This document shows positions 8,688 to 14,644 of a stretch of 29,385 nucleotides of DNA, piece after piece. Below the pieces are notes generated by a model. The model had not been told where the DNA came from and ran no database searches. It worked only from the letters and a program-made list of their open reading frames with translations. Every line of letters starts with the position of its first letter. Position 1 is the stretch's first letter. The stretch lies in the NCBI GenBank assembly GCA_035317605.1, contig DATHGT010000116.1, positions 1 to 29,385 of the forward strand, in the 5' to 3' direction. This DNA is from DATHGT01 sp035317605. GTDB taxonomy: Bacteria; Methylomirabilota; Methylomirabilia; Rokubacteriales; CSP1-6. The translations under genes and the position numbers were made by a program.

Positions 8688-8691
8688 GTCT

Positions 8692-8717
8692 GGCGCGCGC
8701 CCTGAGGGGCGCGCGCC
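8692..8717 (-). promoter_or_regulatory. GC-rich leader hairpin beginning at the leader-peptide stop codon
   Basis: On the minus strand GGCGCGCGCCC (8717-8707), CTCA and GGGCGCGCGCC (8702-8692) form a perfect 11-bp stem with a four-base loop. The first G is the last base of the leader TAG, so a ribosome reaching the stop would open the stem while one stalled on the late leucine codons would sit close to it. This suits a pause or anti-terminator-controlling element. I could not identify an alternative pairing with the terminator arm. Confidence 0.6.
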
Positions 8718-8785
8718 TAGGTCAGAGACAGGGTCGAGAGCGGAGCGCTCGTCGTCCTCACGATCACACGGGTCACGGCATTCAT
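8717..8785 (-). CDS. Candidate leuA leader peptide (22 residues)
   Basis: This 22-codon minus-strand ORF runs ATG 8785 to TAG 8717, directly upstream of a GC hairpin and the attenuator terminator. Seven of 22 residues are branched-chain (Val4, Val7, Ile8, Val9, Leu16, Leu19, Leu21), with three Leu in the six codons 16-21 before Thr and the stop, plus five Thr. Branched-chain codons in such a leader let ribosome stalling report shortage of charged tRNA. The predicted transcription start is about two bases before the ATG, so the ORF would be translated without a Shine-Dalgarno. It contains no long Leu run, so the sensing amino acid (Leu, Val or Thr) is inferred. Confidence 0.7.
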   Translation of the reverse strand: MNAVTRVIVRTTSAPLSTLSLT

Positions 8786-8794
8786 GCGGGAACT

Positions 8795-8823
8795 ACTATC
8801 GCGGTCCCACGCCCGCTTGTCAA
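8795..8823 (-). promoter_or_regulatory. Strong sigma70-type promoter for the leuA leader
   Basis: The minus strand reads TTGACA (8823-8818), a 17-base spacer and GATAGT (8800-8795). The -35 is a perfect consensus. Transcription would begin near 8787, almost at the ATG of the leader ORF. The inverted-repeat element begins only 16 bases upstream of the -35, so any upstream activator site would have been displaced by its insertion. Confidence 0.75.
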
Positions 8824-8839
8824 CTCGACCGCTTCGCCG

Positions 8840-8855
8840 GGTAGTGTCTCAGTTT
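8840..8855 (+). repeat. Left terminal inverted repeat
   Basis: This is the 16-bp sequence GGTAGTGTCTCAGTTT; its exact reverse complement is at 11903-11918. It lies 16 bases upstream of the -35 box of the leuA leader promoter. Confidence 0.7.
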
Positions 8856-8860
8856 CGGAT

Positions 8861-9010
8861 CTAATGGAGCTCGCGGAATTGGTTGACGGTCTCAGGTCGG
8901 GGGTCGGCTGGCCTGGGTCCTCCAAAAGAGGAGCTTTGCTCCTCTTTTCTGCGAAATCGGCGCTCGACCCCCGACCTGAGACCGTCAACCAATTCCGCGA
9001 GGATCATTAG
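8861..9010. repeat. 150-bp near-perfect palindrome
   Basis: A 37-bp arm at 8870-8906 is exactly the reverse complement of 8965-9001. Beyond a three-base mismatch the match resumes (CTAATG 8861-8866 with CATTAG 9005-9010). The 58-base centre contains a separate perfect hairpin. Such a structure can extrude a cruciform and fold into a long RNA hairpin. The stretch 8824-9145 holds no gene; short ORFs on both strands here begin with the same residues because of the symmetry. Confidence 0.9.
8924..8948. terminator. Bidirectional intrinsic terminator at the palindrome centre
   Basis: AAAAGAGGAGC, loop TTT, GCTCCTCTTTT forms a perfect 11-bp stem with an A tract on one side and a T tract on the other, so it can terminate transcription on either strand. 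It would stop minus-strand transcripts coming from the element (and from the operon beyond it) before the leuA promoter. Confidence 0.75.
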
Positions 9011-9145
9011 GGCAGCCGCCAACCCAACCAAGCCCAGACGAGCGCGACGAGGCCGACAACAAGCGCAACGACGTCGCCGGGATGACGGTAGTGGCGGCGG
9101 ACCACCTCCTGCAATTCTTGCAAAATCGGAATCGGGCGATCGACT

Positions 9146-9247
9146 TCACGTTACCAGCCCCGCGATCTCCTCCAGGTTCCACACATGCTTCGGCGCGCTC
9201 GCCTCCGTGGCCGGGGTCACGCGTAGCGACTTATGAATCCGCGCGAA
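9146..9247 (-). pseudogene. 3' remnant of an IS1-like transposase
   Basis: Minus-strand codons from 9247 to the TGA at 9148-9146 encode FARIHKSLRVTP, then ATEASAPKHVWNLEEIAGL. This matches the C-terminal block of a widespread IS1-like DDE transposase group (RIHKTLRVTPAMEAG...HVW..EEI). Upstream in the same frame the sequence stops resembling a transposase, so the gene is truncated with only about 33 codons left. The stretch 9248-9473 shows no recognisable gene. Confidence 0.65.
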
Positions 9248-9473
9248 ACCAAGCGGACGACTGCTGGGCAAAAGGGCGTCGCCCGCGCGAATCGCGAACC
9301 TGTCGCCCCGGCCGCTGATCCTGGGACGGCGAGGTGGCGGCTCTTTCGACGAGCGAGTGCGGCTCGACTCCGCGGAATGACAGCCCCGTCGGGTCGGCGG
9401 CGGAACAGTCACGCCAAGTTGCGGTCACAGACGCGCGGTTTAGTGGCCGGTTTCGTCCGCGGCCTTTCGCCAA

Positions 9474-9824
9474 TCACAACCTCCTCCTTCCGAGGCGCCT
9501 CGGCCCTGGCTCGGCCTGCCTCTTTGGCCTGCGTCGCCGGCGCACGCGCTTCGGCTGTTGTGCCGACGTAGCCTGGCGAGGCCTGCTGAGAACGCCGAAC
9601 CATATTGTGAGGGCGATCCCGACCGCGGCAAGAACTTCAGCGACGGTCACGCTGATGACGAAGGACCCGAAATCGATTGACCACTCGACCTGGAATAACT
9701 TGATCGTCGCCCGAAAGAATCCGGCACCCCCGCCCCCGCTGCCGCCGTCGTCGCCGGCGCCACCCTCAATCGCATAGGAGAGGCCGGATAGCATCGCGAC
9801 CAGCTGACGCCACCAATCAGTCAT
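9474..9824 (-). CDS. Small membrane protein with Gly-rich linker and Arg-rich tail
   Basis: This 116-residue protein is not recognised by family. The N-terminal part (MTDWWRQLVAML) is amphipathic, followed by a Gly/Asp-rich linker at about residues 21-35. A hydrophobic helix follows around residues 53-80 (VISVTVAEVLAAVGIALTIWFG). The tail of about 35 residues is very basic (RVRRRRRPKR), as expected for a cytoplasmic or nucleic-acid-binding end. It starts 28 bases after the 74-residue gene and is the last gene of the element's minus-strand cluster. No good Shine-Dalgarno precedes ATG 9824, so it may rely on coupling. Confidence 0.5.
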   Translation of the reverse strand: MTDWWRQLVAMLSGLSYAIEGGAGDDGGSGGGGAGFFRATIKLFQVEWSIDFGSFVISVTVAEVLAAVGIALTIWFGVLSRPRQATSAQQPKRVRRRRRPKRQAEPGPRRLGRRRL

Positions 9825-9852
9825 CGTCGGGAAGGGGCTGCGCCGCGCGCGG

Positions 9853-10077
9853 TCATCGGGCGCGGGAGGCGGCGGCAGCGCGTGGACGCCAAACGCGGAA
9901 CGTCACCATCTTCACCTTGTTCGCGCTGTAGTGGCTCGACACCGTCGCTCGGAGACGCGGCGCCCCTTCTTCCGGCGGCCATCCCTTGATCAGCGTCCAA
10001 GGGTCCCGCTCGCGGAACTGAGCAAGACGGACACGCGGCCTGCTGACCCGTCTCGTGCGTGGCTTCGTCGCCATCAT
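9853..10077 (-). CDS. 74-residue basic protein with IKGWPPEEG motif
   Basis: This is a small, highly basic protein of unknown family. Residues 27-46 read WTLIKGWPPEEGAPRLRATV and recur almost unchanged in a 42-residue ORF at 11653-11781; the flanking DNA is also similar, so the two are paralogues. The first 25 residues are Arg-rich. The C-terminal part (KVKMVTFRVWRPR) looks like a beta strand followed by a basic end. GAGGGAG precedes the ATG at good spacing. It is one of the minus-strand genes within the inverted-repeat element. Confidence 0.55.
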   Translation of the reverse strand: MMATKPRTRRVSRPRVRLAQFRERDPWTLIKGWPPEEGAPRLRATVSSHYSANKVKMVTFRVWRPRAAAASRAR

Positions 10078-10148
10078 GACGCTCCCTCGTTCTGGGACTC
10101 AGCTTTCACTTCACCTTGATCCCGGACGGCGAGCAGATCGTAGGCCGC

Positions 10149-10229
10149 TCAGTCGTTACGGACCGCCTCGGGCACCAACCCGAACATAACGGCGCCGATG
10201 TACTCGGCCAGCCGGAGGTCGCGAGCCAT
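10149..10229 (-). CDS. Possible 26-residue small protein
   Basis: This short ORF starts 9 bases after the stop of the WYL/HIRAN gene, with GAGG five bases before its ATG. The peptide contains a short hydrophobic run (YIGAVMFGLVPEAV). The support is spacing and ribosome site only; it could be chance. Confidence 0.25.
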   Translation of the reverse strand: MARDLRLAEYIGAVMFGLVPEAVRND

Positions 10230-10237
10230 GTGTGCCT

Positions 10238-11656
10238 CTAATCGTGCCGAGGCTTCGTTGGTTTGCGATAGCCGTGCACAGGGTTCGGCATCTCAGTGGG
10301 CAGCCACAGGCCGAGCCGCACGTCGTACAGGCTACCGCCGCGGCTGTCCCAGGGCATGCCGCCACCGCGCCCGATGATGGCGGGCGCGCGCGGCGGCGTC
10401 TCCGGCTTCAAGTCAAGCATCGCGAGGTACCGCCTGGCGTTGCCGGCGCTGAGCGCGCCTACCACCTCGCCGTCGATCACAACCCGGTAGCCGCCCTCGG
10501 TGTCCGCGACGAGCGCGGCCATGACGTGCGGGACGACGGACCGCGGGTGGGAGGCGACGCGTCGGGTGAGGATCGCCTTGAGCGTGTCCTGGTACTTGCT
10601 CTCCCCGACGACGTCGCAGTCGTAGCTCGCGCCCGCGTGGGGCGCCAGTTCGGGGTCGAGCGGGGGCAGCGCCAGATCCAGCCGAACCTCGCACTCCGGC
10701 CCGGTGATCAACGCCCGGCACGCGGTCTCCTGGTTGCCCAGCGTGACGGTGTAGTGCCACCAGTACTTCGAGTAGATCGCGCCGATCTCCGCCCCCGCGA
10801 TCTCCACCTGAACGCCGTCACGCGGCAGGCAGCGGGCGGCCACGATCAGTCCAGTGGGCGAGAACTGCCCGCCGACCATCCGGGCGAGCAGGCGCTGTTG
10901 GGACGAACGCCGCATGACCTCGACTGTGAACCCGGCGATGTCCTCGGGCCGAGCGGGCTCGCCGTCGATCCTGGCGACCTCCTCGAGCGGCGTCACGGCC
11001 AACCCCTCAGGCGCCAGCGCGATCTTCTCGAGCCGGAGGGTCTTGTCGATCCCCTCGGTGAGGTCCGTCGCCCGGAGCTTGTTGTCCGGGGTGATCGACA
11101 GTGGCCGCACGTCCCGGATGGAGCCAGGTCGGTGGCCGCCGTAGTACACGATGCGCACCGTCCCACCGGCATCGACGGCCTTGGCCAGCCGGTCCCGGAC
11201 CGCGGGATCGATCACGGGCTTGTAGTCCGCCTGGTAGCTTGGGTCGCCCGTCTCCTCGATCGTCGTGTTGACCGAGACAGTGAATGTCACAGGGGCGGGC
11301 GGCGGAGGCGCCGGCGGCGGGACGGGGGCGGGGGACATCGGCGCCATCCCAGGAATCTTGATCTGGTCCAGCCGGAAGCGCTTCTCGGAGCCTCCCGCCG
11401 ATACGTCACCGGCCGTCAGATAGTCAGCGTCGACCCCGGTCGGGCGGACGTCCCGCTCCTCACCGCGATACACGATCCGCATGACCTCGCCCCGGAACGC
11501 CGCGAACGTGAGCGTGCTGCGCAGGACGGGGTCGACTACGAATCGGCCCTCGGTGAACGGCACGACGAACGGCGGGGGAGCTGGCGGCGGCGGAGGGCTG
11601 GCCGGAGCCTCTGCCGCTCGCGAACCGAACAACGCGCGGAGGATGCGCCCGATCAT
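10238..11656 (-). CDS. Protein with two WYL-like domains and a C-terminal HIRAN-like domain
   Basis: This is a 472-residue multidomain protein. Domain one (about residues 50-100) has RIVYRGEERDVRP then KRFRLDQIKI. Domain two (about 155-212) has RIVYYGGHRPGSIRDVRPLSI then KTLRLEKIAL. Both resemble WYL (ligand- or nucleic-acid-sensing SH3-like) domains. Proline-rich linkers at about 21-30 and 109-121 separate the modules. Residues 344-412 (YDCDVVGESKYQDTL ... YRVVIDGEVVGALSAGNARRY) resemble a HIRAN domain, which binds DNA ends or damaged DNA; residues 265-296 look like a second, partial copy. There is no helix-turn-helix or enzyme domain. ATG 11656 overlaps the stop of the preceding 42-residue ORF (ATGA), which favours it over the in-frame ATG at 11704. 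Assignments are by eye. Confidence 0.7.
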   Translation of the reverse strand: MIGRILRALFGSRAAEAPASPPPPPAPPPFVVPFTEGRFVVDPVLRSTLTFAAFRGEVMRIVYRGEERDVRPTGVDADYLTAGDVSAGGSEKRFRLDQIKIPGMAPMSPAPVPPPAPPPPAPVTFTVSVNTTIEETGDPSYQADYKPVIDPAVRDRLAKAVDAGGTVRIVYYGGHRPGSIRDVRPLSITPDNKLRATDLTEGIDKTLRLEKIALAPEGLAVTPLEEVARIDGEPARPEDIAGFTVEVMRRSSQQRLLARMVGGQFSPTGLIVAARCLPRDGVQVEIAGAEIGAIYSKYWWHYTVTLGNQETACRALITGPECEVRLDLALPPLDPELAPHAGASYDCDVVGESKYQDTLKAILTRRVASHPRSVVPHVMAALVADTEGGYRVVIDGEVVGALSAGNARRYLAMLDLKPETPPRAPAIIGRGGGMPWDSRGGSLYDVRLGLWLPTEMPNPVHGYRKPTKPRHD

Positions 11657-11781
11657 CTTCGCACCGTGGCTCGGAGCCGGCGCGCCCCTTCTTTCGGCGG
11701 CCATCCTTTGATCCAGTGTCCAGCCATCGCGCTCACGGAACTAGGCGAGCCGTGGCTCTTCGTCTTGACGACCGCCATCAT
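11653..11781 (-). CDS. 42-residue paralogue of the IKGWPP protein, coupled to the WYL/HIRAN gene
   Basis: This ORF runs ATG 11781 to TGA 11653. It contains HWIKGWPPKEGARRLRATV, matching residues 27-46 of the 74-residue protein at 9853-10077. GGGAG precedes the start. Its TGA overlaps the ATG of the WYL/HIRAN gene, giving an ATGA junction typical of translational coupling. Compared with the paralogue it lacks the C-terminal 28 residues, so it may be a truncated copy now acting as a coupling leader. Confidence 0.55.
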   Translation of the reverse strand: MMAVVKTKSHGSPSSVSAMAGHWIKGWPPKEGARRLRATVRR

Positions 11782-11902
11782 GGTCTCCCTCTCCGGAGTA
11801 CGACGTCCTCACGCACCGGGGCCCCCGCGCGTCGCCGACGCCGTCCCGAGCCCGCCATCGTGCCCGTGCCGCGGCAGCCGGCGATGTTGGACCGCCCGAC
11901 TC

Positions 11903-11918
11903 AAACTGAGACACTACC
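11903..11918 (-). repeat. Right terminal inverted repeat
   Basis: This is the exact reverse complement of 8840-8855. Read on the minus strand, GGTAGTGTC supplies the TAG (11916-11914) that ends the solA-like gene. Confidence 0.7.
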
Positions 11919-13101
11919 GTTCGGCGGCCGCCGCGTCCGACGAGAACCGGCGGAGTGCGAACGAGGTGAGGTCGAGGTGGCTCTTGCCCGCGAGCGCCTG
12001 CTCGGCCAGCGCTTCGCCGATGGCGGCGGAGTGCTTGAAGCCGTGGCCGGAGCAGGGGGAGGCGACGAGGATCCGGTCGGAGTCGGGGTGGCGGTCGATG
12101 ACGAAGCGCGAGTCCGGCGTGGCCGTGTAGAGGCACGTCTCCGCCCTCAGGCAGCGATCGCTGATTCCGGAGAGGCGGCCGCGGATGTGGGTGGCGTACA
12201 TGTCGGCGATCTCGGCGGGCGAGACGTCGCGCGGAACGTGGCGCGGATCGGTCGTCTCCGCGAACTGCTCGCGCGCGAGCTTGACGCCCTCCGACACCAT
12301 CGGGAAGCCGTGGAAGTGATCCGTCGTCGCGGCGCCGTGGATCCAGATGAAGATCGGGAACGCGGCGGGCGCGAACGCGGCGGGCTCGTCCGGCGCAAAC
12401 CAGTAGAGCACCTGACGGTACACGCTGAGCCGCTTGGCGAACTCACCGCCGAGGAGCTCTGGCGCCCACGCGCCGGCGGTGACGATCACGCGTGCGGCCG
12501 CGTAGCGCTCTTTGTCCGTGACCACCTCGACGTCCGCGGCGTGAGGCTCGATGCTCAGCACGACTTCGCTTGTGCGCATGTCGGCACCGTGAGCGCGAGC
12601 GCGATCGAGCTGGGCGGCGACGCATCGCTCCGGACGGACGTATCCCGCGCCGGGCTCGTAGTATCCGACCTCGTCGCCGACCAGACGGAACGGCGGAAAC
12701 CGATGCTGGATCTCGGGCGCGCGCAGGATTTCGTGGGCGATGCCGAAGCGCCGCGCGGCGGCGATGCTGCGGCCGACGAAATCGCCCTGGCCGTGGTGGC
12801 GCGCGCTGCCGCTCTCGCGGGACATCAGCAAGCCGCCGACCTGGAACAAGAGATGGTCTCCGGTCTCGGCTTCCAGCTCGCGCCAGATCTCGTGGGAGCG
12901 GAGCACGAACGGCACGTACTCCTCGCCCTCCCCGATGGCCTGCCGCGTGATGCGGCTCTCGCCGTGGCTCGAGCCTTGGTCGTGGGGCGGATGAAAGCGG
13001 TCGATGCCGATCACGTCAGCGCCGCGCCGCGCGAGCTGGTAGAGGCTCGCGCTGCCCATGGCGCCGAGCCCGACGACGATGACGTCGGCCGGATGTCTCA
13101 C
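11914..13101 (-). CDS. solA: N-methyl-L-tryptophan oxidase / monomeric sarcosine oxidase family flavoenzyme
   Basis: This 395-residue FAD enzyme oxidatively demethylates N-methyl amino acids, releasing formaldehyde and H2O2. The Rossmann loop is VVGLGAMGS (residues 9-17), followed by HPPHDQGSSHGESRITR, then GEGEEYVPFVLRS, all close to E. coli SolA. ETCLYTATPDSRFVID carries the cysteine expected to bind FAD covalently. CSGHGFKHSAAIGE is the C-terminal FAD-contact motif. The GTG start at 13101 overlaps the TGA of the upstream binding protein (GTGA), so translation is coupled. The last residues after LDLTSFALRRF are an atypical SSDAAAAER, ending in a stop supplied by the neighbouring inverted repeat. 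The gene symbol is by similarity; the exact N-methyl substrate is not certain. Confidence 0.88.
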   Translation of the reverse strand: MRHPADVIVVGLGAMGSASLYQLARRGADVIGIDRFHPPHDQGSSHGESRITRQAIGEGEEYVPFVLRSHEIWRELEAETGDHLLFQVGGLLMSRESGSARHHGQGDFVGRSIAAARRFGIAHEILRAPEIQHRFPPFRLVGDEVGYYEPGAGYVRPERCVAAQLDRARAHGADMRTSEVVLSIEPHAADVEVVTDKERYAAARVIVTAGAWAPELLGGEFAKRLSVYRQVLYWFAPDEPAAFAPAAFPIFIWIHGAATTDHFHGFPMVSEGVKLAREQFAETTDPRHVPRDVSPAEIADMYATHIRGRLSGISDRCLRAETCLYTATPDSRFVIDRHPDSDRILVASPCSGHGFKHSAAIGEALAEQALAGKSHLDLTSFALRRFSSDAAAAER

Positions 13102-14630
13102 TTCGCCCTGAGCTTCAGGTCCTCGTAGGGCGACACGAACGGGTGGCCGGGGATCGTCGGGACTTCGGCCAGGCGCGAGCCGACGCCACTCAGGAGCGGC
13201 GGCTCCACCAGCGGCGCGAACATCGCGCGCTCGTGCATCAGCTGCTGGATCTTGTGCAGCATCGCCTCCCGGCGCTTTCTGTCCATCTCGCTGGCCTGAT
13301 CGCCGAACAGCGAGTCGATGTCCGGATATCCACCATAGGAGCGGATGCCGCCGGAGATCACGAAAGCCTCGATGCGCGTGGCCGCGTTGCCCGCGGTGCC
13401 GCTGCCCACCCGGACGAGATGCTTGAAGGCCTTCTCCTGGTCGGCCTTGTAGAAGCCCGCGCGCTCCAGCGGGCGCAGCTTGGCGCGGATGCCGACGGCC
13501 TGAAACCCGTTGATGACGGCCTCGGCCTCCGGCGCGTAGACGATGTCGGTCGCGATCTCGACCGCGTCGAAGCCCTTGGGATAGCCGGCCTCGGTCAGCA
13601 GCTGCTTGGCTCGCGTGGGATCGTACGCGTAGCCGGGCGACGGCCAGGAGAACTCGTAGTCGCGCGGGATGATGCTGAGCGCCGGCTTGCCGAACCCGAG
13701 ATACTCGGCGTCCACGAATCCCTTCTTGTCGATGGCGTGGTTGGCGGCCATCCGGACGCGCCGGTCGGCCCACGGAGACTTCGGATCCCACTGCTCGGTG
13801 AAGACGACCCACTGGGTGAACGTCGGGAACATGGGCTTGAGGGTGAGCCCCGGCGTCCGCCGGACTTCTTCGCCGTTGGGACCGCGGATGGAATATCCGA
13901 CGTCGGCCTCGCCGCGCTTGAGCATGGCCACGCGGGTCGATTCGTCGGGCACCGATCGGAGGATCACGCGCTTGACCGACGCCGTCTTGCGCCAGTACCC
14001 CTCGTACGCCTCGAGCGTCAGCTCCACGCCCGGGTTGAACGACACGAAGCGATACGGCCCCGCGCCGACGGGGGCCTTCTTGAAGCCGTCGTCGCCGACG
14101 CGTTCGAGGTACTTCTTGGGGACGATCCATGCGGCTCCCGTGGCCGGCGTCGCGTAGAAGGTCATGAAGTCCGGCCACGGCTGCTTCATGCGGAACCGCA
14201 CGCGCTGTGGATCGACGATCTCGACGGCGCCGACGCGCGCCTTGAGCGTGCCGGCCCCGCTGCCCTTGTAGCGCTCGAAGGAAAACTTCACGTCCTCGGC
14301 GGTGAAGGGGTCGCCGTTGTGAAACTTGACGCCCTTGCGCAGGACGAACTCGTAGGTGAGCCCGTCCTTCGAGGCGGACCACGACTCGGCGAGGCTCGGC
14401 GTCCACGGGTTGCCGGGCATCGGCTTCACCAGCGCGTCGTGCAGCGCGTAGAGCGTCATGAACGGGGTGACCACGCCGGGGACTTCGGCCGGGTCGAACC
14501 ACGTCGGGGCCAGCGTGACGTGAAGGGCGAAGGTGACCTGTCCTTCCGGTGCGGAGGCGGCCGGCGCGAAGAGGCCGGCGATGAGAGCGATCACCACGAC
14601 GAGAGCCAGCAGCGCGGGGGGAGCGTTCAC
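13098..14630 (-). CDS. ABC transporter substrate-binding protein, family 5 (peptide/nickel type), copy B
   Basis: This is a 510-residue periplasmic-type binding protein. GTG 14630, preceded by AAGGAGG, opens a signal peptide (LLALVVVIALIAGLF) ending near APAASA. The mature part has TWFDPAE, LAESWSASKDGLTYEFVLRKG, KFHNGDPFTAEDVKFSFER and GAGPYRFVSF, the standard SBP_bac_5 order. It is a near-duplicate of the upstream gene, 14 bases away, and overlaps the solA-like gene by four bases. Family members bind peptides, but also opines, nickel or other small amines; the operon suggests an N-methylated amino compound. No permease or ATPase gene is in the window. The open frame extends to 14777, but that part overlaps copy A and has no signal-like sequence. 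Confidence 0.88.
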   Translation of the reverse strand: MNAPPALLALVVVIALIAGLFAPAASAPEGQVTFALHVTLAPTWFDPAEVPGVVTPFMTLYALHDALVKPMPGNPWTPSLAESWSASKDGLTYEFVLRKGVKFHNGDPFTAEDVKFSFERYKGSGAGTLKARVGAVEIVDPQRVRFRMKQPWPDFMTFYATPATGAAWIVPKKYLERVGDDGFKKAPVGAGPYRFVSFNPGVELTLEAYEGYWRKTASVKRVILRSVPDESTRVAMLKRGEADVGYSIRGPNGEEVRRTPGLTLKPMFPTFTQWVVFTEQWDPKSPWADRRVRMAANHAIDKKGFVDAEYLGFGKPALSIIPRDYEFSWPSPGYAYDPTRAKQLLTEAGYPKGFDAVEIATDIVYAPEAEAVINGFQAVGIRAKLRPLERAGFYKADQEKAFKHLVRVGSGTAGNAATRIEAFVISGGIRSYGGYPDIDSLFGDQASEMDRKRREAMLHKIQQLMHERAMFAPLVEPPLLSGVGSRLAEVPTIPGHPFVSPYEDLKLRAK

Positions 14631-14644
14631 GGATCCTCCTTGGC

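Larger units (their letters stand above)
8840..11918. mobile_element. 3.08-kb segment bounded by 16-bp inverted repeats, without an intact transposase
   Basis: The sequence GGTAGTGTCTCAGTTT at 8840-8855 recurs exactly, inverted, at 11903-11918. Between them lie a palindrome, an IS1-like transposase 3' remnant and a minus-strand cluster of unfamiliar genes. The element sits between the 3' end of the solA-like gene and the leuA promoter, both ordinary chromosomal genes. No exact target-site duplication is visible (left flank gcttcgccg, right flank gttcggcgg). With no complete transposase it would be non-autonomous or decayed. Motif GTCTCAG/CTGAGAC also occurs in both arms of the inner palindrome, so it may be a repeated transposase-binding unit. 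Confidence 0.6.

Noticed and set aside
8782..9236. Two short ORFs on opposite strands with identical N-termini
   Set aside because: The identity comes from the DNA palindrome; neither has a ribosome site or protein-like composition.
8831..11927. Target-site duplication flanking the inverted-repeat element
   Set aside because: The flanks (gcttcgccg and gttcggcgg) are similar in composition but not a direct repeat of any clear length.
11914..14502. An 862-codon frame joining the oxidase to an upstream region
   Set aside because: The upstream part is the shadow frame of binding-protein copy B; the oxidase starts at GTG 13101, coupled to the SBP stop.
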